Shown: positions 1 to 6,663 of the stretch, in pieces
How positions within the stretch are numbered: the first letter of the stretch is position 1
Layout: every line of letters begins with the position of its first letter
Source of the DNA: an uncultured Clostridium sp.
GTDB taxonomy: Bacteria > Bacillota > Clostridia > TANB77 > CAG-508
Assembly: GCA_958413095.1 (NCBI GenBank)
Contig: CATYUF010000017.1
Span: 1 to 31,561, forward strand
Direction: 5' to 3'
Length of the DNA: 31,561 bases
Translations under genes and position numbers: made by a program
Notes under the pieces: generated by a model
Seen by the model: only the letters and a program-made list of their open reading frames with translations
Databases searched by the model: none
What the model was told of the DNA's origin: nothing

Positions 1-675
1 TATATAAATAAATTAGATAATTATAAAATAAATAATTTAATTAATTCAGAAAATATAAATTATGAAATAGAAAAAATACAAAAAGAAATAAATAATAAAA
101 AAATTAAATTACATGAATTAGAAATTGATAAAGAAAATATAGAACCCAAATTAGATAATTTATCAAAAATAGAAGAAGAATTAGTTAACGATAATGAAGA
201 AAAAGTAAACTTGAAAAAATTAGAACAAAGCATGAATTTAGCAAAAGAGATTTTAAATAAAGCATATGAAGAAATGAAAAATACAGTTACCCCTAAGTTC
301 ACAGAGAACTTATCCACAAATATTTCTAAGATAACAGATGGGAAATACAAACATGTTAATGTATATGATGAAAATGGAATGGTTGTAGAATTAGAAAATG
401 GAAATTATGTAGAAGCAAGTAGATTAAGTGTTGGAACAATAGACCAATTATATTTATCGTTAAGATTATCAATGATAGATGATTTATCAAAAGAAAAAAT
501 GCCAATAATTTTAGATGAAGCTTTTGCGTATTTCGATACAGAAAGATTGAAAAATATATTGAAATATTTAAGTGAGGAATATAACAATAGGCAAATAATA
601 ATTTTAACTTGTACTGAAAGAGAAAAAGAAATATTTGAGGAAGAAAATATTGAATATAATTTAATTAATTTATAA
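1..675 (+). CDS. YhaN/SbcC-like ABC-type ATPase, C-terminal part (5' end outside window)
   Basis: The frame is open from base 1, so the start lies upstream. Roughly the first 90 visible residues are Lys/Glu/Asn-rich and look like the distal part of a long coiled coil. After them comes an ABC-type ATPase tail: a signature-like LSVGTIDQLYLSLRLSM, a Walker B MPIILDEAFAYFD, and a switch-like strand RQIIILTCTEREKE. This order is typical of the C-terminal lobe of Rad50/SbcC/YhaN-type proteins, and the closing TCxERE pattern resembles YhaN. Such ATPases usually pair with a metallophosphoesterase nuclease in DNA end processing; no partner is visible here, so that role is inferred. The gene ends 195 bp before prfA, which has its own promoter. 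Confidence 0.8.
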   Translation, partial: YINKLDNYKINNLINSENINYEIEKIQKEINNKKIKLHELEIDKENIEPKLDNLSKIEEELVNDNEEKVNLKKLEQSMNLAKEILNKAYEEMKNTVTPKFTENLSTNISKITDGKYKHVNVYDENGMVVELENGNYVEASRLSVGTIDQLYLSLRLSMIDDLSKEKMPIILDEAFAYFDTERLKNILKYLSEEYNNRQIIILTCTEREKEIFEEENIEYNLINL

Positions 676-742
676 AAGTTAAAATAATATATATTTTATA
701 AATAAAAAATAATAGAATAATTATAATATTTCCTATACAAAA

Positions 743-783
743 AAGGCTACAAGAAAAATAGAATCAAAATTTCTTGTAGTCTT
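743..783. terminator. Hairpin between the ATPase gene and prfA; U-tract on the minus strand
   Basis: Bases 743-756 pair with 770-783 (core CTACAAGAAA with TTTCTTGTAG) around a 13-nt loop. Six A residues precede the stem on the plus strand, so the classic hairpin plus U-run exists for minus-strand transcripts. On the plus strand only TCTTAAAATATT follows. It may end ATPase transcripts weakly, but it is better shaped to stop antisense transcription. Confidence 0.6.
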
Positions 784-804
784 AAAATATTAAAGTTACA
801 TTAC

Positions 805-833
805 TTGAAAAATCAACCAATTTATAGTATAAT
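805..833 (+). promoter_or_regulatory. prfA promoter (housekeeping sigma)
   Basis: TTGAAA (805-810) and TATAAT (828-833) are separated by exactly 17 bp. The expected transcription start is near 840, about 30 nt before the prfA start codon. The ribosome site AAAGGAG is at 854-860. Confidence 0.8.
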
Positions 834-869
834 ATCGAAAGTATTTTAAAAATAAAGGAGAAATTATAT

Positions 870-1928
870 ATGTTTGAAAAGTTAGAAGCAGTAGAAAAGA
901 GATATGAAGAATTAACAAAAATGATTAGTGACCCAGAAGTAATATCAAATCACACAGAATGGCAAAAATTAGTAAAAGAACATGCAAGTATAGAAGATGT
1001 AGTATTAAAATTCAGAGAATATAAACAAGTAAAACAAGCAATGGAAGAAGCAGAAGAATTGATGAAAGATCCAGAAATGAAAGAACTAGCAGAAGAAGAA
1101 TATTATTCATCTAAGGAAAAAGTTCCAGTAATAGAAGAAGAACTAAAAATATTATTAATACCAAAAGACCCAGATGACGATAAAAATATAATGTGTGAAA
1201 TTCGTGCAGGAGCAGGAGGAGAAGAAGCTGCATTATTTGCAGGAACATTATTTAGAATGTATGCAATGTATGCAGAAAGAAAACATTGGAAACTAGAAAT
1301 ATTAAATGAAAATGAAACAGGTCTAGGTGGATACAAAGAAATATCTTTTATGATTACAGGAAAAGGTGTATATAGTAGACTAAAATTTGAAAGTGGTGTT
1401 CATAGAGTACAAAGAGTACCAGACACAGAAAGTAGTGGAAGAATACATACATCAACAGCAACAGTTGCAGTATTACCAGTAGTAGAAGATGTAGAAATAG
1501 ATATAAATCCAGCAGATATAAAAATGGAAGTATTTAGAGCATCAGGGGCTGGAGGACAACACATAAACAAAACATCATCAGCAGTAAGATTAATACATGA
1601 ACCATCAGGAATAGTAGTAGAATGTCAAACAGAAAGATCACAATTTCAAAATAAAGACAATGCCATGAAAATGTTAAAAACAAAATTATATGAAATAGAA
1701 AAACAAAAACAAGATAGTGAAATATCAAATGCTAGAAAATCACAAGTAGGTTCAGGAGATAGAAGTGAAAAAATCAGAACATATAATTATCCTCAAGGAA
1801 GAATTACAGACCATAGAATAGGAATGAGTATATATCAAATGGAAAACTTCCTAAATGGAGACATTGATGAAATGGTTGATAATTTAATAGCAGCAGACAG
1901 AGCTGAAAAATTAAAAGGCGAAGAATAA
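870..1928 (+). CDS. prfA: Peptide chain release factor 1 (RF1)
   Basis: RF1 reads UAA and UAG stop codons in the ribosomal A site and triggers release of the finished peptide. The 352-residue product is full length for the family. Residues 184-186 are P-D-T in the context HRVQRVPDTESSGRIHTS, which matches the PxT stop-codon reading motif of RF1 rather than the SPF of RF2. The catalytic GGQ is at residues 228-230 (GAGGQHINKTSS); its glutamine is the usual target of PrmC methylation. The start is set by AAAGGAG 9 bp upstream. No prmC gene follows, although the two are often neighbours; the next gene is mazE. A hairpin terminator closes the unit, so prfA appears monocistronic here. Confidence 0.97.
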   Translation: MFEKLEAVEKRYEELTKMISDPEVISNHTEWQKLVKEHASIEDVVLKFREYKQVKQAMEEAEELMKDPEMKELAEEEYYSSKEKVPVIEEELKILLIPKDPDDDKNIMCEIRAGAGGEEAALFAGTLFRMYAMYAERKHWKLEILNENETGLGGYKEISFMITGKGVYSRLKFESGVHRVQRVPDTESSGRIHTSTATVAVLPVVEDVEIDINPADIKMEVFRASGAGGQHINKTSSAVRLIHEPSGIVVECQTERSQFQNKDNAMKMLKTKLYEIEKQKQDSEISNARKSQVGSGDRSEKIRTYNYPQGRITDHRIGMSIYQMENFLNGDIDEMVDNLIAADRAEKLKGEE

Positions 1929-1945
1929 AAAATATTATATTGTTA

Positions 1946-1980
1946 AATAGTCTCAAATAAAAGCTGAGACTATTTTTCAT
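1946..1980 (+). terminator. Rho-independent terminator after prfA
   Basis: AAATAGTCTCA (1946-1956) pairs with TGAGACTATTT (1966-1976) around a 9-nt loop, and T residues follow. It lies 18 bp past the prfA stop codon. Confidence 0.85.
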
Positions 1981-2164
1981 TACTTAGAGGAAAATTGCAA
2001 TTTCTATAATTAAAAAATAATATTGTTTACATCTTTTGATGGCTTGTATAATAAAAAGTATATTAGATTTTATTATAAAGAAGGCATAAAAAATCTTGTA
2101 TTACTTTCAATTATACGATTTTAAATTTTTAATATTGAAAAGTATAAAATAAAGTATAAAAAAA

Positions 2165-2203
2165 TTGACAAAACACATAATATAGTATATACTAAGTATA
2201 TAC
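2165..2203 (+). promoter_or_regulatory. mazEF promoter with paired operator-like palindromes
   Basis: TTGACA (2165-2170) and TATACT (2188-2193) are 17 bp apart. The palindrome GTATATAC occurs twice, at 2185-2192 and 2196-2203. The first copy sits within TAGTATATACTA and covers the -10; the second lies over the expected start of transcription. MazE-type antitoxins repress their own operon through DNA palindromes, so these are likely autoregulatory operators. That role is inferred from position. Confidence 0.65.
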
Positions 2204-2220
2204 GAAAGGAGCTGATAGAA

Positions 2221-2463
2221 ATGACAACAACAATTCAAAAATGGGGAAATAGTCAAGGTATAAGAATACCAAAGGCAATATTAGATACAGTTAAATGGAC
2301 AGAAAATGAAAAAATAATACTTGTAGTGGATAATGAAAAAATAATAATGGAAAAAGCAAAAAAAACAAGAAAGAATATAAAGGAATTATTTGCAGATTAT
2401 TATGGGGAATATGAACCAATAGAAATAGAATGGGGAGAAGTAAAAGGAGAAGAAATATGGTAA
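2221..2463 (+). CDS. mazE: MazE-like antitoxin (AbrB/SpoVT fold)
   Basis: This 80-residue protein begins MTTTIQKWGNSQGIRIPKAI, the usual swapped-hairpin DNA-binding domain of MazE/AbrB antitoxins. The acidic C-terminal tail (about residues 60-80, rich in E, Y and W) is the part expected to occupy the MazF active site and neutralise the toxin. AAAGGAG lies at the end of the two-palindrome promoter region, about 10 bp before the ATG. The last seven bases overlap the start of mazF (ATGGTAA), which indicates translational coupling of antitoxin and toxin. Confidence 0.9.
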   Translation: MTTTIQKWGNSQGIRIPKAILDTVKWTENEKIILVVDNEKIIMEKAKKTRKNIKELFADYYGEYEPIEIEWGEVKGEEIW

Positions 2464-2786
2464 AACAAGGAACAATTATAAAAATTAATTTTAATCCTCA
2501 GGCAGGACATGAACAAGCTGGTTATAGACCAGCAGTTGTAATAAGTAACAATATATTTAATGAAAAAACGAAGCTATCTATTGTTTGCCCTATTACAAAT
2601 ACAAATAATCATTTTCCATTGCATATATCGTTAGATAAGAGAACTAAGACAACAGGAGTAATATTATGTGAGCATATAAAAGCTTTAGATTTGAATAGTA
2701 GAACATATCAAGAAGTAGAGAATTTACCAGAAGACATATTAAAAGAAGTTATAGATATTGTTTATTCAGAAATAGAGCAGATATAA
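2457..2786 (+). CDS. mazF: MazF/PemK-family mRNA interferase toxin
   Basis: The 109-residue product matches MazF-type endoribonucleases, which cleave single-stranded RNA at short motifs. Visible family features are the N-terminal KQGTIIKINFNPQAGHEQ, the conserved GYRPAVVIS strand, CPITN, and GVILCEHIKALD towards the C-terminus. The arginine in YRP and the threonine in PIT are the family's catalytic positions. The in-frame ATG at 2430 is less likely as the start: AAGGAG at 2444-2449 sits 7 bp before ATG 2457, and the 2457 product starts at the family's normal N-terminus. It overlaps mazE by 7 bp and ends before a hairpin terminator. The cleavage motif cannot be read from the sequence. Confidence 0.92.
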   Translation: MVKQGTIIKINFNPQAGHEQAGYRPAVVISNNIFNEKTKLSIVCPITNTNNHFPLHISLDKRTKTTGVILCEHIKALDLNSRTYQEVENLPEDILKEVIDIVYSEIEQI

Positions 2787-2817
2787 AAGTAAGTTATATA
2801 TTATAAAAATACTAATT

Positions 2818-2862
2818 AGACTATCAAAATATTATTGTATATTTTAGATAGTCTTTATTTTT
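2818..2862 (+). terminator. Terminator after mazEF
   Basis: AGACTATC (2818-2825) pairs with GATAGTCT (2847-2854), with further AAAATA/TATTTT-type pairing inside the loop. TTATTTTT follows. Confidence 0.75.
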
Positions 2863-3104
2863 CCGTATACAACAAGCAAAAGTGAATTTTGAAAAGGCTT
2901 GCGATAGCTTTGCTGTTTTTGTTCAGTTATAGAAAGTGCAAATAAATAAACGAAATATGGTTCATAATTTAGTATAAGAATAATAACAATTTTATAGAAT
3001 ATAAATTAAATAAATACTGAAATAAATGGAGATAAAATAAGAAAAGTGCAGTAAAAAATTTTCACAAATTGTAAATACTATAAAATATAAATAAGGAGAA
3101 CCGT
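2863..3104. other. Intergenic region upstream of the ZIP transporter gene
   Basis: No gene is visible. It holds the ribosome site AAGGAG just before the transporter start. It also has GCGATAGCTTT at about 2901, a 12-bp match (TGCGATAGCTTT) to the reverse complement of the GNRA-type hairpin inside the downstream element (6147-6158). I found no convincing -35/-10 pair; AT-rich -10-like strings lie near 3070-3085. Confidence 0.4.
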
Positions 3105-3571
3105 ATGCAAGAGATTTTAAAAACAACCATATTAGGTTTATTTTTTGGCACATTTGGGACTACAATAGGAGGAATAATAGGTATAAAACTAAAAAGAAGC
3201 TCAAATAAATTTTTAAGTTTTATACTATCATTTGCATCAGGACTAATGATGGCAATAATATGTTTTGACTTAATTCCAGAAGCATTAAACATTAGTAATA
3301 TAATTAGTGTAATATTGGGGATATTAATAGGAATAATTACAATGTTCTTTTGCGATTTAATAGTACAAAAGAAATTTAATTCAAAAGAAATAAATATCAA
3401 AAAGGGAAAAATAAAGGGAAACGATTTATTAAAAACAGGAATCATAGTCTCAATAGGTTTAGCAATACATAATTTTCCAGAAGGATTAGCTATTGGTTCA
3501 GGATTCGAAGCTTCAATAAAATTAGGATTAGGCCTTGCAATAGCAATATGCTTACATGATATACCAGAAGG
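3105..3571 (+). pseudogene. ZIP-family metal transporter, 5' part, interrupted by the element
   Basis: The first 156 codons encode the N-terminal half of a GufA/ZupT-like ZIP permease, which moves zinc, iron or manganese into the cytoplasm. Glycine-rich membrane segments are followed by a short charged loop (about residues 85-112). Then comes the TM4 metal site HNFPEG (H122 to G127) and the start of the TM5 site HDIPEG (H151 to G156). The homology stops exactly there: the frame continues to a stop at 3606-3608, but the last residues RFQCRHQVKYA are encoded by inserted DNA. The missing half lies at 10257-10546. Joined across the 9-bp core, the gene reads HDIPEG-ISMAVPMKNGG in frame, about 251 residues, a normal ZIP length. 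As it stands it lacks TM6-8 and is unlikely to transport. Confidence 0.9.
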
Positions 3572-3596
3572 TAGATTCCAATGTAGACACCAAGTT
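3558..3596. other. attL: left attachment junction
   Basis: The chromosomal half-site is GATAT then ACCAG (3558-3567). The element half-site to its right is AAGGTA, GATTCC (3574-3579), AATGT, AGACA (3585-3589), CCA, AGTT (3593-3596). The element arm is the mirror image of the arm at attR. Confidence 0.8.
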
Positions 3597-3671
3597 AAAT
3601 ATGCTTGAAAAACAATTTGAGTTTAAATTTATTGTAAAATAATGTGAGTTTTACAGTAGCAAAAAGTATGG

Positions 3672-3806
3672 CATATTGGCTATTTTTTCACTTTAGTGAA
3701 AGGCCATATGTGTAAAAATAGGAAATGTTGATATTTGAGTACTTACAAAGAATGGTTGCCCTATTTTAATGTGCTGAGGTAAGGATGCACTATCATAGAT
3801 AGGGCA
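3672..3806. other. Two compound hairpins near the left end of the element
   Basis: Hairpin A: CATATTGGC (3672-3680) faces GCCATATG (3703-3710), and inside it TTTCAC (3686-3691) pairs with GTGAAA (3696-3701) around a TTTA loop. Hairpin B: TGCCCTAT (3757-3764) pairs with ATAGGGCA (3799-3806), and inside it GTGC (3771-3774) pairs with GCAC (3787-3790). No gene covers this area. It may be a structured RNA, a replication or transfer site, or recombinase accessory sites; I do not recognise a family. Confidence 0.4.
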
Positions 3807-3933
3807 TTCTTGCCGTGAATGGACAGTTTAGTATGAATTTATTGAGAGATTTACGAGGAAAGCAACGATATAAAGAAGAAACAAATACAATTCTTAAAAA
3901 ATTGGGAACAAAATGTATTGAAAGGTGCATAAT

Positions 3934-4151
3934 ATGAAGGGAAAATTATTGTTACTTAGAGAAACGAGGATTTTAATAAAATGTATCTAAAGATTTTAGA
4001 TGCAATGGAAGAATTAGAAAAAACATTATTAGAGAAGTAAAAAGAACAGTTTAATGAAGTAGTACAATTATTTTATAAAACTGAAGAATACTATTTTATA
4101 CTTAGCTATTCATTAAGAGTAAAATATGGGGAAGACTTGGAAATGTTATAA
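3934..4151 (+). pseudogene. Degraded small transposon-associated protein (DUF6809-like?)
   Basis: From ATG 3934 one frame gives MKGKLLLLRE. After a shift near 3957-3963, the frame containing ATG 3981 reads NEDFNKMYLKILDAMEELEK, then TLLEK, a TAA stop (4038-4040), and on in the same frame KEQFNEVVQLFYKTEEYYFI and SLRVKYGEDLEML to 4151. The helical layout and spacing resemble the small DUF6809 proteins often found beside serine recombinases, but the match is from memory and weak. With one frameshift and one internal stop it would not be functional. A terminator follows directly. Confidence 0.35.
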
Positions 4152-4153
4152 TT

Positions 4154-4197
4154 AAAAACTTATAAATTTAGTATTATAGTAAGTTTATAAGTTTTTT
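4154..4197. terminator. Bidirectional terminator between remnant and XRE gene
   Basis: AAAAACTTATAAA (4154-4166) pairs with TTTATAAGTTTTT (4184-4196). T residues follow on the plus strand and A residues precede the stem, so transcripts from both sides could end here. Confidence 0.8.
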
Positions 4198-4201
4198 TCT
4201 T

Positions 4202-4531
4202 TTACCTTGATAAAAAATAATCTATAAAATGTAATATACTTTCTTTATCTTTTTTATTTAATTTCTTAAATTTTTCATCATATATAGAAATAGAATTTTT
4301 AATATCATCATCTAATAAATCGTATAAAATAATATCAGGTGTAATTTTATATGCATTGCAAAGTTTTAGTAAAGTATCAATACTTCCTTTTGATAAACCT
4401 CTTTCTATTTGGCTTATATGTCTAGGCTCCAATCCAGTTAATTCTGCTACTTGATTTTGTGTTAAATTATTCTTTTGTCTGTATTCTTGACACATTTGGC
4501 CAATATGTTCATTAATATTCTTTTTTTCCAT
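4202..4531 (-). CDS. XRE-family helix-turn-helix regulator of the element
   Basis: This 109-residue protein has a Cro/CI-type HTH at about residues 12-65 (QEYRQKNNLTQNQVAELTGL then EPRHISQIERG). The C-terminal tail is short and charged (KKDKESILHFIDYFLSR), a layout often seen in repressors of mobile elements. It is transcribed leftwards, divergently from the prepilin-like gene. The 329-bp gap holds three direct repeats that overlap a strong rightward promoter, so this protein is the natural candidate to bind them. The start follows an AGGGA site about 6 bp upstream. The target sites and the role as element repressor are inferred. Confidence 0.85.
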   Translation of the reverse strand: MEKKNINEHIGQMCQEYRQKNNLTQNQVAELTGLEPRHISQIERGLSKGSIDTLLKLCNAYKITPDIILYDLLDDDIKNSISIYDEKFKKLNKKDKESILHFIDYFLSR

Positions 4532-4596
4532 ACATTTCCCTACTTTCTATAAATATAATATAATCTTTTATATCATTTTTGGGAATGATTTTATAT

Positions 4597-4668
4597 TTGA
4601 GAAAAATCAAAAAGAAATTGATAAAAATCGCGAAAAATATTGATAAAAAATCTTTTGTTTAGTATAAT
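4597..4668 (+). promoter_or_regulatory. Rightward promoter with three direct repeats
   Basis: A perfect-spacing promoter has TTGATA (4640-4645), 17 bp, TATAAT (4663-4668). Three repeats of TTGA(G/T)AAAAATC start at 4597, 4618 and 4640, spaced 21 and 22 bp (two helical turns). The third contains one extra A and overlaps the -35. The arrangement fits cooperative binding of a regulator on one DNA face. The leader to the gene at 4861 is about 190 nt and holds a four-codon ATG frame (4776, MTKI) behind GAGGAG. Confidence 0.6.
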
Positions 4669-4860
4669 TAAAATTGAGAAAAGTCATTTTAAAATTTATT
4701 TTATATATCTAGAATATAGTAAACGTACTAATATTATAAAGTGATTGTATAAATAAAATACGAGGAGTTAAACTAATGACAAAAATATAAATTTATGCAA
4801 AATTGCAAAGAATAATTTATGTTTTGAAATACATAATACTAGAAAAGGAATGATAAAAAA

Positions 4861-5922
4861 ATGAAATTAAATGAAAATAGAGGTATAACTTTAATTGCCT
4901 TGGTTATAACAATTGTAGTTTTGCTTATACTAGCTAGTGTAAGCATAGTCATATTAATAGGAAAAAACGGTATAATGTCACAAACAAACAAAGCAAAAAT
5001 AGAATATGAATCTGCAACTGAATTAGAGAAAATACAATTAGCCGTAACTCAAGCATACATTGACAACCCAGGAAATTTAAAAGAAGAAAATTTAAAAAAT
5101 GCTTTAGAAGATTTCGGATTTACAGTTGAAGAAAATTTAATAAATAAAAATACAAATTGGCTTTTTAAAATTTCGGGTAAAACATATAGAATAGATACTT
5201 ATGGAAATGTTAAATTAATATTCGATGAAAATACATTCAGAATTGGTTTACCTCAAAATATAGATAATTATGGAAAGTTGGTTAATTTCGAATCTGAAAA
5301 TGGTATTAATAACTGGAGATTATTTTATCAAGATGATAATTATTCATATTTAATATATGATGGCATTTATGATGACCCTGTCACAGACTATTCCTCTTAT
5401 AAAGATGGTTCTTATGTTGGAAGCATAGGAAAAAAATTAAGTCCGAAAATAAATAATTTATTTTTACCAAATAATGCAAATTCAAATATTCGTAAAACTG
5501 CTTCCTTACTAGACACTAAATTTTGGGGAAATACAGAAAAATTTGAAGATATCAATGGAATGGCTTTATTTGCAATTGGTTCCCCAACTATAGAATTATT
5601 TACATCATCATACAATGCTGCTTCACAAGTCGCTAATTTGAATAAATATTTTATTAATATTGAATCAGATAATACTGGATACAAGTTTTTCGATACAAGT
5701 ATTGGATATTTCTATCCTGATGATAAAAACGGAATTTACAACTTGGGTAAATATAAAGAATGGTGGCTAGCTTCTCCATGCAATAGCAAATATCATAACT
5801 TTAGAATTATTTCTAGTATGGGTTATTGGGCTTTAGGGGACGTTACAGGTGGTATACATCCAGGTGTAAGACCTATCATATGCATAAATAACTCTGATCT
5901 TATTATGAAAAGTAGTACATAA
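4861..5922 (+). CDS. Prepilin-like secreted protein with DUF6273-like C-terminus
   Basis: The 353-residue product starts MKLNENRG followed by ITLIALVITIVVLLILAS, the cleavage and methylation region of type IV pilin-like proteins, then an amphipathic helix (about residues 37-70). The canonical glutamate at mature position 5 is absent (ITLIA), as in many clostridial members of this kind, so assembly into a standard pilus is doubtful. The C-terminal third (from about residue 265) has aromatic and glycine motifs (YKEWWLASP, GDVTGGIHPGVRPIICI) typical of DUF6273-like modules attached to such leaders. Function is unknown; surface or extracellular placement is inferred. AAAGGA precedes the ATG by about 12 bp. 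It is element cargo, in a unit of its own closed by the hairpin at 6017. Confidence 0.75.
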   Translation: MKLNENRGITLIALVITIVVLLILASVSIVILIGKNGIMSQTNKAKIEYESATELEKIQLAVTQAYIDNPGNLKEENLKNALEDFGFTVEENLINKNTNWLFKISGKTYRIDTYGNVKLIFDENTFRIGLPQNIDNYGKLVNFESENGINNWRLFYQDDNYSYLIYDGIYDDPVTDYSSYKDGSYVGSIGKKLSPKINNLFLPNNANSNIRKTASLLDTKFWGNTEKFEDINGMALFAIGSPTIELFTSSYNAASQVANLNKYFINIESDNTGYKFFDTSIGYFYPDDKNGIYNLGKYKEWWLASPCNSKYHNFRIISSMGYWALGDVTGGIHPGVRPIICINNSDLIMKSST

Positions 5923-6016
5923 ATTTGTTAAATACTATTTTCTTTTAATTATTCTCATTAGATGCTCATAAATAAGATAAAAAGTATTCTAAAATTTTCA
6001 AAAATATGTAAGTAAG

Positions 6017-6063
6017 AACGGTCTAAATTTTAAGTTTAAAAAAGCTAAAATTTAGACCGTTTT
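6017..6063 (+). terminator. Strong terminator after the prepilin-like gene
   Basis: A perfect 16-bp stem, AACGGTCTAAATTTTA (6017-6032) with its complement at 6046-6061, has a 13-nt loop. The T run after it is short (TTTTAA). Confidence 0.85.
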
Positions 6064-6135
6064 AATATCTAATAAAAGCTTGTAGTTTCAATAAATAGAA
6101 ACAATCAAAAAGATATTTTAAACTTAATAGGGGAG

Positions 6136-6211
6136 GTGTGATAGCGAAAGCTATCGCATAGCTACCCAAGAACCATTATGTGGAAAGTTATGTGATTAAT
6201 GGTATATTTTT
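6136..6211 (+). ncRNA. Candidate structured RNA ending in a terminator-like hairpin
   Basis: GATAGC (6140-6145) and GCTATC (6150-6155) close a GAAA tetraloop, with the stem extended by G-U and Watson-Crick pairs to 6136-6159. A second stem, ACCATTA (6172-6178) with TAATGGT (6197-6203), is followed by ATATTTTTT. A GNRA tetraloop hairpin followed by a terminator-like stem, in a gap without genes, suggests a small RNA or an attenuator for downstream genes. I do not recognise a known riboswitch class. Confidence 0.4.
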
Positions 6212-6281
6212 TGTATTTAGTTAGTAATTTTATGTGATAAAGATATAAAAAATAAAATTTTTTCATATTTACGGTAGAATT

Positions 6282-6309
6282 TTGCTGAGAAAAGTAATGT
6301 ATATATAAT
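6282..6309 (+). promoter_or_regulatory. Possible promoter for the recombinase unit
   Basis: TTGCTG (6282-6287), 16 bp, TATAAT (6304-6309). It would produce a leader of about 145 nt before the 34-residue gene at 6463, followed by the recombinase. Confidence 0.5.
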
Positions 6310-6388
6310 AGGGAACATTATTAGTATTTTTTTAATTAAAAATAGAAATATAGTGTTTATCCTTCAAAACATAACCCTTCACATCAAC

Positions 6389-6429
6389 AATTTATATGTG
6401 AATAATAAAATTTTTAAAACATATAAATT
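6389..6429. repeat. 11-bp inverted repeat in the recombinase leader
   Basis: AATTTATATGT (6389-6399) and ACATATAAATT (6419-6429) are exact complements, separated by 19 nt. In RNA it would form an AU-rich hairpin ending about 20 nt before the ribosome site of the small gene. It could be an operator or an attenuator. Confidence 0.5.
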
Positions 6430-6462
6430 GAATAAACAAATTAAAATGAGCAGGAGGCAACT

Positions 6463-6567
6463 ATGTGCGAATCATTTAAAATTAATGTGTATTTTGATGA
6501 ACAGGGTGAAGAAATAGAAAAAATAATATCACGTCTTTTGATTGATATAATTGAAAAAAACAGATAA
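6463..6567 (+). CDS. Small recombinase-associated protein (34 aa)
   Basis: A strong site, CAGGAGG (6451-6457), lies 5 bp before the ATG of MCESFKINVYFDEQGEEIEK followed by IISRLLIDIIEKNR. The pattern (a short beta strand, a Gly-Glu turn, then an amphipathic helix with the RLL motif) resembles the tiny TnpW-like or other unnamed proteins found just upstream of TnpX-type serine recombinases. The assignment is from pattern memory only. It precedes the recombinase by 96 bp and probably shares its transcript. A role as a directionality factor is possible but unproven. Confidence 0.5.
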   Translation: MCESFKINVYFDEQGEEIEKIISRLLIDIIEKNR

Positions 6568-6663
6568 AAATTTTTATTACTTCAGCATTTGAATTTATAA
6601 AAAGATTAGATATAATTTAATATGAATTCAAATTGTTTTTATCAAGCATAGGAAGGAGGATAA

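Noticed and set aside
2430..2456. Earlier start for mazF (MGRSKRRRN extension)
   Set aside because: The ribosome site AAGGAG at 2444-2449 fits ATG 2457, and the shorter form matches the family's start.
3572..3608. C-terminal residues RFQCRHQVKYA as part of a complete 167-residue transporter
   Set aside because: They are encoded by element DNA past the attachment core; ZIP homology stops at HDIPEG and resumes at 10257.
3815..3937. Short frame with VNGQFS then MNLLRDLRGKQRYKEETNTI
   Set aside because: Composition is protein-like, but there is no ribosome site and I recognise no homologue. It may be another decayed element gene.
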